Source: Actinomadura harenae
GTDB lineage: Bacteria > Actinomycetota > Actinomycetes > Streptosporangiales > Streptosporangiaceae
Length of the DNA: 64,000 nt
NCBI RefSeq assembly: GCF_003696215.1
Contig: NZ_RFFG01000012.1
Coordinates: forward strand, 62,001 to 126,000
Reading direction: 5' to 3'
A program made the position numbers and the translations under genes. Below the pieces are notes generated by a model. It was not told where the DNA came from and did no database searches. It worked only from the letters and a program-made list of their open reading frames with translations. Below, in pieces: positions 1 through 13,000 of this stretch. Each line of letters begins with the position of its first letter. Position 1 is the stretch's first letter.

Positions 1-122
1 ACGGCGTGAACCCGCTGACCGCCAAGTACCTCAACCGCCTCTCCGACCTGCTGTTCATCCTCGGCCGCGTCGCGAACGCCGAGCACGGCGACGTCCTGTG
101 GAAGCCGGGCGGAGAACGCTGA
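1..122 (+). CDS. PduO-type cob(I)alamin adenosyltransferase, C-terminal end (cut by window start)
   Basis: Only the last 39 codons are inside the window (frame starting at base 3, stop TGA at 120-122). The visible tail reads NPLTAKYLNRLSDLLFILGR and continues to a WKPGGER end. This is the conserved last helix of PduO-type ATP:cob(I)alamin adenosyltransferases, which form the Co-C bond of adenosylcobalamin in the cytoplasm. The active-site part of the enzyme lies upstream and cannot be checked. The gene closes with a strong hairpin 10 bp after the stop, so it is not co-transcribed with the following lipoprotein gene. Confidence 0.8.
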   Translation, partial: GVNPLTAKYLNRLSDLLFILGRVANAEHGDVLWKPGGER

Positions 123-131
123 CACAGAACG

Positions 132-155
132 GGGGGTGGGGTTAACCCCACCCCC
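132..155 (+). terminator. 24-bp perfect palindrome, terminator of the adenosyltransferase gene
   Basis: The two 12-base arms (GGGGGTGGGGTT and its complement) meet with no separate loop, 9 bases after the upstream stop codon. There is no T tract, which is common for actinobacterial terminators. The symmetry means it could also act on the other strand. Confidence 0.75.
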
Positions 156-241
156 GACTGTGTAGTCCCCCACCTCGTGGTTCACGGCGTCGGCCCTGGA
201 GAATGAAGGAACTCGCTTCTCCAGAGAAAGACGCCACGTTC

Positions 242-973
242 ATGAGCCTGACCGCGAAGACCCTCCTCCCGGCCGCCGCGCTTCTGGCCGTCCTGCCGCT
301 CTCCGCGTGCGGCGGCAGCCTCAGCGTCGGCCTCGCCAACTCCGAGAAGGATCAACGCACGTACACGGTGTCCGAGAAGGTCACCAGCATGAAGGTCACC
401 GGGCACACCGGCAGGGTCGAGATCGTCGGCGCGGACGTCCCCACCGTCAAGGTCACCGAGAACCTCCGGTTCACCAAGAACGGCCGTCCCGACGTCAAGC
501 ACGAGGTGACGGGCGGCGCGCTCGAGATGTCCTACTCCTGCCCGGGGTCCATCTCCCTCAGCGGTCACGTGTGCGAGGTCGACTACCGCATCACCGTGCC
601 GCGCGCCCTGGCGGCCGAGCTGCGCACCGACACCGGCGCCATCGTCGTCAGCGGCATGACCGGCTCGGTCACCGCCCGCGCCAACACCGGCACCATCACG
701 GGCACCGGGCTGCGCCCCGTCGCGTCCGCGCACATCAGCGCCCGGACCGACACCGGCAGCGTCCGGCTCAGCATGGCCTCGGCCGCCGCCGAGGTGTCGG
801 CGCGGGCCAACACCGGTCACATCAAGATCGTCGTTCCGGGTGCCCAGAAGTTCGCCGTCAGCGCGGACACCAACACGGGCGAGAAGCAGGTCAACATCCC
901 CACGGACCCCGGCGCGCCCCACACCATCAAGGCGCAGACCGACACCGGCGACGTCACCATCTCCGCCGCCTGA
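242..973 (+). CDS. Lipoprotein with DUF4097-type beta-strand repeats
   Basis: This is a 243-residue exported lipoprotein. The ATG at 242 is preferred over the in-frame start at 203 because it begins directly with a signal peptide (MSLTAK, a hydrophobic stretch, then lipobox LSAC). The mature part is built of short repeats around [DN]TG (DTGAIVV, ANTGTIT, DTGSVRL, ANTGHIK, DTGDVTIS), spaced about 20 residues apart. This is the pattern of the DUF4097 / putative adhesin beta-helix family. There are no catalytic residues to point at. It would sit on the outer face of the membrane. It stands alone between a terminator upstream and an oppositely oriented aminopeptidase gene downstream. The function is unknown. 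Confidence 0.8.
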   Translation: MSLTAKTLLPAAALLAVLPLSACGGSLSVGLANSEKDQRTYTVSEKVTSMKVTGHTGRVEIVGADVPTVKVTENLRFTKNGRPDVKHEVTGGALEMSYSCPGSISLSGHVCEVDYRITVPRALAAELRTDTGAIVVSGMTGSVTARANTGTITGTGLRPVASAHISARTDTGSVRLSMASAAAEVSARANTGHIKIVVPGAQKFAVSADTNTGEKQVNIPTDPGAPHTIKAQTDTGDVTISAA

Positions 974-1185
974 GACCACGAAAGCCCGGCCTGTGCCGCA
1001 CACGGGTCCGGGCATGGACACCGCGCAACCCCACGGGGCTGAGACCGCCGGCCGGCGGAATCAGCCCGCGCGAGCACGCGACCGATCTCCGACCGCCGTC
1101 CGAGCGACGTCGCGTGCCCGGGCTTCCGGTCCGCGTCCCGACCATCTGGCGAGGGCGCGGGCGCGGACCGGAGACCCGGTGATCG

Positions 1186-2688
1186 TCAGCGGACGAGGTG
1201 GCTTCCGCGGTACAGCGGAGCGGTCGGCGCCGGCTTGGCGTAGCTGCGGCCCGTGCGGAGGGCCTCGCCGTTCACCGGCAGGGTGCTCTTCGCGAACGAC
1301 TGGACGGCGAAGGCGACGCCGTCGGCGTTGGTGTCGAGCAGACCCCAGTTGATGTTGGTGATGCGGTCGCACTTGGCGTGGTAGCAGACGTCGTACGGCT
1401 GGCCCGCCTTGCCGCCGAAGAGCTTGGCCTCCTCCGCGCTCTTGAGGCCCTCGGCGCCGGTGTCGATGCCGCCGGCCGGGATGCCCGCCTCGAGGAAGGG
1501 CCCGTAGTCGGAGCGGCCGTTGAAGTCGCTCGGGACGGTCGGCAGCTTCCGCTTGCCGTAGTAGTCGTTGATGACCTTCTGGATCGCGGCAGAGCCGTGC
1601 GGGGCCGTCGGGTCCGAGCCGTTGTAGACGCCGCGGACGCCGTTCGGGGACGCGGTCATGTCGAAGTTCAGGTTGAGCGCGATCTTCGCCTTCTGGGCGG
1701 CGGAGAGCGACGTGACGTAGTGCTCGGAACCGAGCAGGCCCTCCTCCTCGGCGCCCCACCAGGCGAAGCGGATCTTGTTCTTCAGACCCTTCTTGCCCAG
1801 CTTGCCGACCTTCTGGGCGATGGTCAGGATCGTCGAGGTGCCCGAGCCGTTGTCGTTGACGCCGGGACCCGCGTCCACACTGTCCAGGTGCGCGCCCACG
1901 ACCACGACGTTGTCGGAGCTGCCGTACCTGGTCTCCGCGATGACGTTGCTCGCGGTGCGCTTCTCGTTCAGCGTGTCGGTCTTGATGTGCAGCTTCAGGC
2001 CGCCCGCGTTCGCGAGTCTCACCAGCTCCGAGCCGACCTTGTAGGTCGGGCCCACGGCCGGGATGGCGACCGGACCGCCGAGGGTGCCGCCCACCGGGCC
2101 GTCCGCGACGGTCGGCTTCTGGTAGATGACGACCGCGACGGCGCCCGCGGTCTTGGCGTTCGCGGCCTTGGTCGCGAAGTCACAGCCGCCGCGCTGGATC
2201 AGCGCGATCCCGCCCTTGGGGAAGGACGCGAAATCCCCGGTCTGGCAGCCCGCGTCGCCGTCGGCGTTGGGGGCCGGGGTGTCGACCGCGGCGGCGACCG
2301 CCGTCACGTCGCCCGCTCCGGAGTACTGGTAGGTCGTGAAGTCGGTGTCGAGCTTGTAGTCGACCTTGCCCGGCGCGGTCTGCCCGAAGGACGCCGGGGA
2401 CCTCTCCTGGAAGTAGTCGAAGTCGAAGTTCTGGACGGTCGGCTTGTACCCGGCCTTCTTCAGCTGGCTGACCACGTACTTGGTCGAGACCGTGAAGCCG
2501 GCCTGGCCGGCGGACCGGTTGCCGCCGTTGTAGTCGGCGATCGTCTGGAGGTTCTCCAGGTGCCGCCTGATGTCCTTGGCGGTGACCAGTTTCGCGAGGT
2601 CCGGCGTGGCCGGGGCCGCGTTGGCGGACGGCACCACGAGACCGGTGGCGGCGAGCGCCGTGGCAGCGCCGATGGCGAACTTGCGCAC
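1186..2688 (-). CDS. Secreted M28-family zinc aminopeptidase with PA domain
   Basis: This 500-residue exported protease starts MRKFAIGAATALA and has a Sec signal peptide ending near ANAAPA. A protease-associated (PA) domain lies roughly at 120-230 (GGIALIQRGGCDFATKA). The M28 catalytic domain follows with the two-zinc ligands in their usual settings: GAHLDS (His, Asp), PGVNDNGSG, the general base in WWGAEEEGLLGSEHY, Asp in NFDM, and a late His in CYHAKCD. The layout matches Streptomyces griseus-type leucyl aminopeptidases, which release N-terminal residues from peptides outside the cell. A Shine-Dalgarno-like GGGAG lies just before the ATG. Upstream is a 10-base direct repeat that may be a regulator site. 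The gene is probably monocistronic. Confidence 0.93.
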   Translation of the reverse strand: MRKFAIGAATALAATGLVVPSANAAPATPDLAKLVTAKDIRRHLENLQTIADYNGGNRSAGQAGFTVSTKYVVSQLKKAGYKPTVQNFDFDYFQERSPASFGQTAPGKVDYKLDTDFTTYQYSGAGDVTAVAAAVDTPAPNADGDAGCQTGDFASFPKGGIALIQRGGCDFATKAANAKTAGAVAVVIYQKPTVADGPVGGTLGGPVAIPAVGPTYKVGSELVRLANAGGLKLHIKTDTLNEKRTASNVIAETRYGSSDNVVVVGAHLDSVDAGPGVNDNGSGTSTILTIAQKVGKLGKKGLKNKIRFAWWGAEEEGLLGSEHYVTSLSAAQKAKIALNLNFDMTASPNGVRGVYNGSDPTAPHGSAAIQKVINDYYGKRKLPTVPSDFNGRSDYGPFLEAGIPAGGIDTGAEGLKSAEEAKLFGGKAGQPYDVCYHAKCDRITNINWGLLDTNADGVAFAVQSFAKSTLPVNGEALRTGRSYAKPAPTAPLYRGSHLVR

Positions 2689-2760
2689 ATGAACTCCCGA
2701 AGGGGGACGAACAGGGTGCCAAGATCATGGTCATACCCGGCCAACTGCGACAAGTGTCGC

Positions 2761-2788
2761 CGAGATATTTGACCAAGGCGAGATATTT
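2761..2788. promoter_or_regulatory. Direct repeat CGAGATATTT x2, 18-bp period, upstream of the aminopeptidase gene
   Basis: Identical 10-mers lie at 2761-2770 and 2779-2788, 73 bp and more upstream of the M28 start, in a short AT-rich patch. The 18-bp spacing puts them roughly on one helix face after two turns, which suits a dimeric regulator or a tandem activator site. No known operator is recognised. Confidence 0.35.
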
Positions 2789-2801
2789 CCCACCAGATCA
2801 G

Positions 2802-3347
2802 TTAAGAATCCTGCACCGGGGAGTCCACCGGTGAACCGGGCGGCGCGGCCTCCAGCCACGCCAGGAACCCCGTCAGCGCGGACGCCCCCATCGCCAGCTC
2901 CAGCCGGCGCCCGCCGTCCCGCACCTCGACGATCGTGACGTCCGGCAGCAGCCCGGCCGCCTCCTCGCCCTGCGGGACGCGCCGTCCGGCGACGACAAGG
3001 CCCCGGCGGTGAATCACCTGCCGGGGCCTGCGTCTGAATCCGAACACGCGGTGCCACTGGAGCACGTCGCCCTTGTACCGCCCGAAACCGAGCCGCCACG
3101 GGCCGGCCGGACCGTCCGCCGAAGCACCGCCTACCGAAGCACGGTCCGCCGAACCACGGTCCGGCGAAGCGCCGTCCGGCGACGAACCCGCCGCGGCCGA
3201 CCGCAGCTCGCGCAGCGAACACTCGACCGTGCCACCCGCCCGGACGAACAGCCAGCGCCGGACCGTGAGCACGCCGAACACCAGCGCGACCAGCAGGACG
3301 ACGGCGGCGAGCACCGTGCCCGCGTCCAGAGCCAGGTGTCCGCCCAA
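2802..3347 (-). CDS. DUF2550 family membrane-anchored protein downstream of the ATP synthase operon
   Basis: This is a protein of about 181 residues with one N-terminal membrane helix (TVLAAVVLLVALVFGVLTV) followed by a cytoplasmic domain typical of DUF2550 (GGTVECSLRELR, then WRLGFGRYKGDVLQWHRVFG). The family sits directly after atpC in many actinobacteria, and its function is unknown. The reading frame stays open into atpC, but the real start must lie after the atpC stop at 3356. The TTG at 3347 or the GTG at 3314 are the candidates, and I chose the first because it keeps a full helix and a 9-bp gap. The C-terminus ends in a short acidic/proline tail. It is the last gene of the operon. Confidence 0.8.
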   Translation of the reverse strand: MGGHLALDAGTVLAAVVLLVALVFGVLTVRRWLFVRAGGTVECSLRELRSAAAGSSPDGASPDRGSADRASVGGASADGPAGPWRLGFGRYKGDVLQWHRVFGFRRRPRQVIHRRGLVVAGRRVPQGEEAAGLLPDVTIVEVRDGGRRLELAMGASALTGFLAWLEAAPPGSPVDSPVQDS

Positions 3348-3355
3348 CGCCGTGG

Positions 3356-3748
3356 TTAGGCTTCCGAGCCCGCCGCGCGCAGCCGGGCCCGGGCCCGGCG
3401 CTCGGCCGTACCGTCCTGGTCCGCCCCCGCCGCCGTGAGCGCCTCGTCCAGCGCCCGGCGGGCGTCGGCGACGTCCACCTCGGAGCCCAGCTCGGCCTGC
3501 TCCGCGAGGACCGACACCTCGTCGTCGGCGATCGAGAAGAACCCGCTGCCGACCATGGCGCTGACCCACTCGCCGCCGTCGGCCGGCTCGATCTTCACCA
3601 CGCTGCCGTCCAGCAGGACGCCCAGCACCGGGGCGTGGCCCGGCATGATGCCGAGCTGGCCCTCGATGGTCTGCGCGACCACCATCTTGGCCTCGCCGGA
3701 CCAGACCTCACGCTCCGGTGAGACCAGCCCGACCTTCAGGGTTGCCAC
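3356..3748 (-). CDS. atpC: F1Fo ATP synthase epsilon subunit
   Basis: This 130-residue protein starts MATLKVGLVSPEREVWSGEA, a standard epsilon start. It has the N-terminal beta-sandwich (GQLGIMPGHAPVLGVL) and a C-terminal two-helix region rich in Ala/Glu/Arg. Epsilon links the gamma stalk to the c ring and restrains ATP hydrolysis in the cytoplasmic F1 head. It follows atpD in the same direction with a gap of 76 bp and is followed immediately by the DUF2550 gene, as in other actinobacteria. Length is normal. Confidence 0.97.
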   Translation of the reverse strand: MATLKVGLVSPEREVWSGEAKMVVAQTIEGQLGIMPGHAPVLGVLLDGSVVKIEPADGGEWVSAMVGSGFFSIADDEVSVLAEQAELGSEVDVADARRALDEALTAAGADQDGTAERRARARLRAAGSEA

Positions 3749-3824
3749 GAATCATTCCTCCGAAAACTGGAGCGGACCACCGGCCCGCGCCCACCGCGAG
3801 GCGTGCGCGGACCGGCGGAGCGGA

Positions 3825-6162
<2,338 letters not shown>

Positions 6163-6166
6163 CGGA

Positions 6167-7801
6167 TCAGCCCTTCTTGACGCGCTTGATCGTCTCCTGC
6201 TCGACGTCCTCGTCCGCGATCGGCTCGGCGGACTCGTCGCCGAGCAGGCCGCCCGAGCTGGTCTCGAAGCCCTTCTTGAACTCCGTGATGGCGTCCTTGA
6301 GGGTGGTCAGGCTGTCGTCGGAGAGCTGCCCGGTCTCGCGGATCGCGGTGAGCATGCCGCCGTGCTGGCGCTCGACGTGGTCGAGGAACTCGGCCTCGAA
6401 CCGGCGGATGTCCTCCACCGGCACGTCGTCCAGCTCGCCGGACGTGCCCGCCCACACCGAGACGACCTGCTTCTCGACCGGGAACGGCGAGCCCTGCGGC
6501 TGCTTCAGCAGCTCGACCAGGCGGGCGCCGCGCTCCAGCTGGGCGCGGGAGGCCGCGTCCAGGTCGGACGCGAACGCCGCGAACGCCTCCAGGTCACGGA
6601 ACTGGGAGAGCGCCAGGCGCAGGGTGCCGGCGACCTTCCGCATGCCCTTGATCTGCGCGGAGCCACCGACTCGGGAGACCGAGATACCGACGTTCACCGC
6701 GGGCCGGACGCCCTGGTTGAACAGGTCGGTCTCCAGGAAGCACTGACCGTCGGTGATGGAGATGACGTTGGTCGGGATGAACGCCGAGACGTCGTTGCCC
6801 TTGGTCTCGATGATCGGCAGACCGGTCATCGAGCCCGCGCCCAGGTCGTCCGACAGCTTCGCGCAGCGCTCGAGCAGACGCGAGTGCAGGTAGAAGACGT
6901 CACCCGGGTAGGCCTCACGGCCCGGCGGACGGCGCAGCAGCAGGGACACGGCGCGGTACGCCTCGGCCTGCTTCGACAGGTCGTCGAACACGATCAGGAC
7001 GTGCTTGCCCTGGTACATCCAGTGCTGGCCGATCGCGGAACCGGTGTACGGCGCGATGTACTTGTAACCGGCCGGCTCGGACGCCGGGGCGGCCACGATC
7101 GTCGTGTACTCCAGCGCGCCCGCCTCTTCGAGGGTGCGGCGCACGTTGGCGATCGTGGAGCCCTTCTGGCCGACGGCGACGTAGATGCAGCGGACCTGCT
7201 TCTTCTCGTCGCCCGACTCCCAGGCTTCCTTCTGGTTCAGGATGGTGTCGATGCAGACCGTGGTCTTGCCGGTCTGCCGGTCACCGATGATCAGCTGCCG
7301 CTGACCGCGACCGATCGGGGTCATCGAGTCGATGGCCTTGATGCCGGTCTGCAGGGGCTCCTTGACCGACTGCCGCTGAACGACGGTCGGGGCCTGCAGC
7401 TCCAGCGCGCGACGCTCGGTCGACTCGATCGGGCCCTTGCCGTCGATCGGGTTGCCCAGCGCGTCCACGACGCGACCGAGGAAGCCGTCGCCGACCGGGG
7501 CCGACAGGACCTCGCCGGTGCGGCGGACCTTCTGGCCCTCCTCGATCTTGCTGGAGTCACCCAGGACAATGGCGCCGATCTCACGGACGTCCAGGTTCAG
7601 AGCCAGACCGCGCGTGCCGTCCTCGAACTCCAGGAGTTCGTTGGCCATCGCGGAGGGAAGGCCCTCGACGTGCGCGATGCCGTCGCCGGAATCGACGACG
7701 GTGCCGACCTCTTCGCGCGCGGCGGCCTCGGGCTCGTACGACTGGACGAAGCGCTCCAGCGCGTTCCGGATCTCATCCGGACGGATCGTCAGCTCCGCCA
7801 T
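6167..7801 (-). CDS. atpA: F1Fo ATP synthase alpha subunit
   Basis: This is the regulatory nucleotide-binding F1 subunit, 544 residues. It starts [20 protein letters not shown] and carries the P-loop [10 protein letters not shown], the Walker B region [11 protein letters not shown], the signature [17 protein letters not shown] and the 'arginine finger' region near the latter. The tail (about 515-544, [20 protein letters not shown]) is acidic and longer than in enteric homologues, which is normal for actinobacteria. It lies between atpH and atpG in the expected order. Confidence 0.98.
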   Translation of the reverse strand: MAELTIRPDEIRNALERFVQSYEPEAAAREEVGTVVDSGDGIAHVEGLPSAMANELLEFEDGTRGLALNLDVREIGAIVLGDSSKIEEGQKVRRTGEVLSAPVGDGFLGRVVDALGNPIDGKGPIESTERRALELQAPTVVQRQSVKEPLQTGIKAIDSMTPIGRGQRQLIIGDRQTGKTTVCIDTILNQKEAWESGDEKKQVRCIYVAVGQKGSTIANVRRTLEEAGALEYTTIVAAPASEPAGYKYIAPYTGSAIGQHWMYQGKHVLIVFDDLSKQAEAYRAVSLLLRRPPGREAYPGDVFYLHSRLLERCAKLSDDLGAGSMTGLPIIETKGNDVSAFIPTNVISITDGQCFLETDLFNQGVRPAVNVGISVSRVGGSAQIKGMRKVAGTLRLALSQFRDLEAFAAFASDLDAASRAQLERGARLVELLKQPQGSPFPVEKQVVSVWAGTSGELDDVPVEDIRRFEAEFLDHVERQHGGMLTAIRETGQLSDDSLTTLKDAITEFKKGFETSSGGLLGDESAEPIADEDVEQETIKRVKKG

Positions 7802-7890
7802 GATTCCTCTCTTGCTCCCTTGGGGCTCAGGTGGCTCGTCGGTGGCTCGTCGTGCCTGTGGTGCGACCGAGCGGCGCGAGCCGTCGCTCG

Positions 7891-9242
<1,352 letters not shown>

Positions 9243-9281
9243 CTAGTTCCCACCTTCCGAATCAAGTAGTGGAAGGTCGGC

Positions 9282-9518
<237 letters not shown>

Positions 9519-9576
9519 TCACTCGACCGGCGGGAATCTCTCCGCCGGAGGGTTGCTTGGTTGCGGGTGGTTCTGA

Positions 9577-10386
9577 TCAGTGGTCCGCGTGCAGGCCGCT
9601 CTGGATGTAGCTGGCGGCGAGCAGCGTGAAGATGAACGCCTGGAGAGCCTGGATGAAGAGCTCGAAGGCCGTCATCACGATGGTCATCAGGAAACCGACG
9701 ACCCCGACTCCGGCGCCCAGGACGGTGAGCTTCTCCACCAGGAACCAGTAGGCGACCGAGGCGAAGAAGGCGAGCAGCAGGTGGCCGGCGAACATGTTCG
9801 CGAACAGCCGGACCGAGTGCGTGAACGGGCGCAGGATCAGGTTCGAGAGGAACTCGATCGGCGCGAGGATCACGTACAGCGGCTTGGGCAGGCCGGGCGG
9901 GAACATCATGTTCTTGAAGTAGCCGACCACGCCCTGGTGCTTGATGCCCAGGAAGAGCATCATCAGGTACACCGTGATCGCGAACACGATCGGGAACGCG
10001 ATGTGCGAGTTCACCGGCAGGTACAGAACCGGGACGACGCCCATCCAGTTCATGAACAGGATGAAGAAGAAGGTGGAGAACAGGAACGGCATCCACCGGT
10101 CCCCGTCCTTGCCGAGCATCGGCCGCGCGACCTGGTCGCGGACGAACAGGTAGGCGACCTCACCCACGTTCTGCATGCCCCGGGGCACCAGCTTCGCGCC
10201 GGCGAACGCGCGCCACGCGAAGACGATGGCGAGCAGCCCGGCGAGGGCGACGATCAGGGTGGGCTTGGTGAGCCAGTGCAGCCACGAGGGACCGTCGGGG
10301 AACAGCGGCCCCCAGTGGAAGATTTCGAGGCCGGGTGCCTCGAACTCGTCTCCACTGCCGGAGGCGAGGAGGTGCGGCGCGCTCAC
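9577..10386 (-). CDS. atpB: F1Fo ATP synthase a subunit
   Basis: This 269-residue membrane protein has five to six hydrophobic helices. The essential stator arginine is visible as Arg193 in PFTHSVRLFANMFAGHLLL, and the last helix contains ELFIQALQAFIFTLLAASYI with the conserved Gln. It forms the two proton half-channels against the c ring. The start MSAPHLLASGSGDEFEAPGL places a periplasm-facing N-terminus ahead of helix 1. It is the first structural subunit gene after the two accessory genes. Confidence 0.97.
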   Translation of the reverse strand: MSAPHLLASGSGDEFEAPGLEIFHWGPLFPDGPSWLHWLTKPTLIVALAGLLAIVFAWRAFAGAKLVPRGMQNVGEVAYLFVRDQVARPMLGKDGDRWMPFLFSTFFFILFMNWMGVVPVLYLPVNSHIAFPIVFAITVYLMMLFLGIKHQGVVGYFKNMMFPPGLPKPLYVILAPIEFLSNLILRPFTHSVRLFANMFAGHLLLAFFASVAYWFLVEKLTVLGAGVGVVGFLMTIVMTAFELFIQALQAFIFTLLAASYIQSGLHADH

Positions 10387-10522
10387 GCGGCAGTCCCTTC
10401 GTCAGTGACTCGGCAAGTCAGTCGGTGGTTCTTCGTCGGCTGCGTGCCCGGGGGCAGCGGCGGCGTTCCAAAGTCGGCGTAGGGCTTCGCGGCTGCGGGC
10501 GGAACGTGCCGGGGCTGTCGCC

Positions 10523-10798
10523 TCAGCTCGATCGCCCGTAGCGATGGAAGACCAGGTAGAGCGCGAGAGCAAGGCCCACCAGGATTCCGATGGGGAGCAG
10601 CGCCGAGGTGCCCAGCCATCGATCCAGCAGCCAGCCGAGTCCGCCGTACACCGCCATCCCGCTCAAGATGTAGCTCGGGATCGACCAGGCGGCGTTGGCG
10701 AAGCCTCGGTGTTCCGCATCGATTCGATCCTGCTCGGACTCCTCGGAGTCCTGCGGATCGGGCCGGTGCCCCTCCTCGCTCATCGCAGGACGGACCAT
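10523..10798 (-). CDS. AtpZ/AtpI-like small membrane protein
   Basis: This 91-residue protein has a charged, acidic N-terminal 35 residues (DPQDSEESEQDRIDAEH) followed by two membrane helices (SYILSGMAVYGGLGWLLDRW and LLPIGILVGLALALYLVF). The pattern GGLGWLLDRWLGT is typical of the AtpZ/AtpI ATP-synthase accessory family (Pfam AtpZ type), which helps c-ring assembly or ion handling in other bacteria. It lies between the larger AtpI gene and atpB. Which of the two genes is the true functional AtpI cannot be told from sequence. Confidence 0.75.
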   Translation of the reverse strand: MVRPAMSEEGHRPDPQDSEESEQDRIDAEHRGFANAAWSIPSYILSGMAVYGGLGWLLDRWLGTSALLPIGILVGLALALYLVFHRYGRSS

Positions 10799-10864
10799 AG
10801 CAGGCCACCCCCCCGGTGGTCATATTGGAGTAGTCCAATCCCGCCATGATCATCCGAGCGTTCA

Positions 10865-11332
10865 TCACGGGCTCCGGTCCGCCGGAGTGGCGACGTCCTG
10901 CACGGACACGTCCTGCGCCTGGGCGTTCTGCCCGGACGGGGCGGGGTCGACGTAGAGCTGCTTGGCCTTCAGCGTGGTGCGGATCTCGGCGCCGAGCCAG
11001 ACGAGGGTCAGGGCGACGACGGTGAACGCGAACGACCTCGGGTCCCACGCGGTGGCGTCACTGAAGGCGGCGATCAGCGCCAGCATCACGAGCAGCTTGC
11101 CGATGTAGCTGAAGACGGCGGCCGCGAACATCATCTGCGGCGAGATCCGCGACGCGTAGCTGACCGCCACGACGCTGATGGAGAAGAAGACCAGGACCGT
11201 GACCGTGCCGAGCCCCGCGCCGATGGCGCCCTTGGTCCCGGCGAGCAGTGCCCCGAGGACGATGGCGACGACCCCGGCGACCGCCGAGGGGATCGCGGCG
11301 CCGCGTAGCATCCGGGCGTCGGAAGTATGCAT
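10865..11332 (-). CDS. atpI: ATP synthase protein I-type membrane protein
   Basis: This 155-residue protein has four predicted membrane helices (GVVAIVLGALLAGTKGAI, VLVFFSISVVAVSYA, FSYIGKLLVMLALIAAF, FAFTVVALTLVWLGAEI) and a polar Gln/Ala/Asp tail. The position at the head of the atp operon and the length match the actinobacterial AtpI-type protein (Rv1303 position). AtpI proteins assist c-ring assembly. The ATG at 11332 is used. A second Met at residue 8 (11311) is possible. The tail stops 66 bp before the AtpZ-like start. Confidence 0.75.
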   Translation of the reverse strand: MHTSDARMLRGAAIPSAVAGVVAIVLGALLAGTKGAIGAGLGTVTVLVFFSISVVAVSYASRISPQMMFAAAVFSYIGKLLVMLALIAAFSDATAWDPRSFAFTVVALTLVWLGAEIRTTLKAKQLYVDPAPSGQNAQAQDVSVQDVATPADRSP

Positions 11333-11600
11333 GTGGGCTCCGAGCGGTCACTTTCAGTGGTCGGCTCTTGTTAGTGAAAGGTATCACAAGCGTCCAGAAC
11401 GTCCACAATTACCCAAGATGTAATGAATGAACGCTCCCCCAACGTTACCTGCGCACCACGGACTGTAGCTCAGGTCAACGTTCGGATTCCGCGGAACGCC
11501 GTGGGGCACGCCGGACCTCCGGCACGTCCACCGCGTCCCTGCGGCGACGGCGTCAGTCTAGGAGCAACCCGTCCGTGCTCCGACCGTCCGGACGGTTCGG
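11333..11600 (-). promoter_or_regulatory. Probable promoter and leader region of the atp operon
   Basis: This 268-bp gap separates the wecA-type gene from the atp genes. The first 100 bp, nearest atpI, are clearly AT-richer than the surroundings (TAATGAATGA, GTATCACAAG). Read on the minus strand, TTGTGG followed 16 bases later by TGATAC is a possible -35/-10 pair. I see no strong hairpin and no coding frame with support. The exact transcription start is a guess. Confidence 0.4.
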
Positions 11601-12866
11601 TCAGATGTGCTGGCGGTGCTTGCCGGTGCCCGTGTCGGGAATGTCCGTGCCAGGCGTCTGAGCTGCGGCGACGTCCGGAAGAGCGAGCTCCGCGGCGATG
11701 GCCGGAACGGCCGTTCCGAGCGGGACGGCGGGGGCCGGATCGGGGACGGCGGCGGCCGCGGCGCGGCGGCGGGCCAGGCGCGGCAGCACGATCATCAGGA
11801 CGACGCCGCCGACCGCGACGGTCAGCGTCGCCGACCCCACCAGGACCAGGTTGCTGGTGGTGGCCATGCCCATCAGCCCGCCGGCGAGCAGGCCCACCCA
11901 GAAGTACATGATCAGGACGGCGCGGCGGACCGAGTGCCCGAGCTCCAGCAGCCGGTGGTGCAGGTGCCGCTTGTCGGGACTGAACGGCGAGCGGCCGTCG
12001 TTGGTGCGCCGCCAGACCGCGAGCAGCATGTCGACGAACGGGACGGCCGCGACCAGCGGCACCAGCAGCAGCGGCACGTACAGCGGGAACAGCCGGTAGG
12101 TGCCGATGATGGCCGGGTCGAACTGGCCGGTCAGCATGATCGTCGAGCCGGACAGCAGCAGCCCGATGAGCATCGAGCCGGTGTCGCCCATGAAGATCCG
12201 GGCCGGGTTGAAGTTGTGCGGCAGGAAGCCCGCGCAGATCCCGACCAGCACGGCGGCGGTCAGCGTCGGACCGCTCAGCGTCGTGATGCCCTTGGCGTGC
12301 GACAGCAGGTAGGCGTAGGAGAACAGGGCCAGCGAGGCGATGCCGACGACGCCCGCGGCCAGGCCGTCCAGGCCGTCGATGAAGTTCACCGCGTTGATCG
12401 TCGCGACCACGACCAGCACGGTCAGCGGGACGCCGTAGGCGGGCGGCAGCGACAGCGGCTCACCGCTCGGCAGGGGCAGCACGTACAGCTGGATGCCCTG
12501 CATGATGAAGATCCCGGCGGCGGCGACCTGCCCGGCGAACTTGGTGAGCGGGTCGACCTCCCAGCGGTCGTCGGCGATGCCGAGCAGCACGATCAGCCCG
12601 CCCGCGAGCAGCAGCGCGCGGCCCACGTTCACGTCGCCCTCGGCCAGCACCTGCCGCATCTTCGGCAGCCCGGACGCCACGATCAGCGCCCCCACCATGC
12701 CGAGGAACATCGCCAGGCCGCCCAGCCGCGGCGTCGGGATGACGTGGACGTCCCGGTCGCGCGGCACCGCCTGGGCGCCGAACCAGACCGCGAACTTCCG
12801 GACCGCCGGGGTGACCAGGTAGGTCACCAGGGCGGCCACGAGGATGGTGAGCAGGTACTCGCGCAA
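11601..12866 (-). CDS. wecA: WecA/Rfe-type polyprenyl-phosphate GlcNAc-1-phosphate transferase
   Basis: This 421-residue membrane enzyme of glycosyltransferase family 4 has about eleven hydrophobic helices. It joins a sugar-1-phosphate from UDP-GlcNAc to a polyprenyl phosphate carrier, starting envelope polymer synthesis (arabinogalactan linker or teichoic-acid type polymers). Conserved cytoplasmic motifs are present: LGIADDRWEVD, NFIDGLDGLAAG, FNPARIFMGDTGSM and the HxH motif in KRHLHHRLLELGHS. The start is a TTG at 12866 with GGGGAGG upstream. The location just before atpI matches Rv1302. The last about 45 residues are a Pro/Ala-rich tail without known function. Confidence 0.9.
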   Translation of the reverse strand: MREYLLTILVAALVTYLVTPAVRKFAVWFGAQAVPRDRDVHVIPTPRLGGLAMFLGMVGALIVASGLPKMRQVLAEGDVNVGRALLLAGGLIVLLGIADDRWEVDPLTKFAGQVAAAGIFIMQGIQLYVLPLPSGEPLSLPPAYGVPLTVLVVVATINAVNFIDGLDGLAAGVVGIASLALFSYAYLLSHAKGITTLSGPTLTAAVLVGICAGFLPHNFNPARIFMGDTGSMLIGLLLSGSTIMLTGQFDPAIIGTYRLFPLYVPLLLVPLVAAVPFVDMLLAVWRRTNDGRSPFSPDKRHLHHRLLELGHSVRRAVLIMYFWVGLLAGGLMGMATTSNLVLVGSATLTVAVGGVVLMIVLPRLARRRAAAAAVPDPAPAVPLGTAVPAIAAELALPDVAAAQTPGTDIPDTGTGKHRQHI

Positions 12867-13000
12867 CGCCCCGCGCCTCCCCTCGGCATCGGTCCTGGGC
12901 GGGGCCCCGCGGCCCCACGGAGATGTCTACGTACGGCGGGCACCGAATGGTTCCGCCAATGGTTCCGCATCGTTCACCCTGGTGGTGTTCCGGGCCAACT

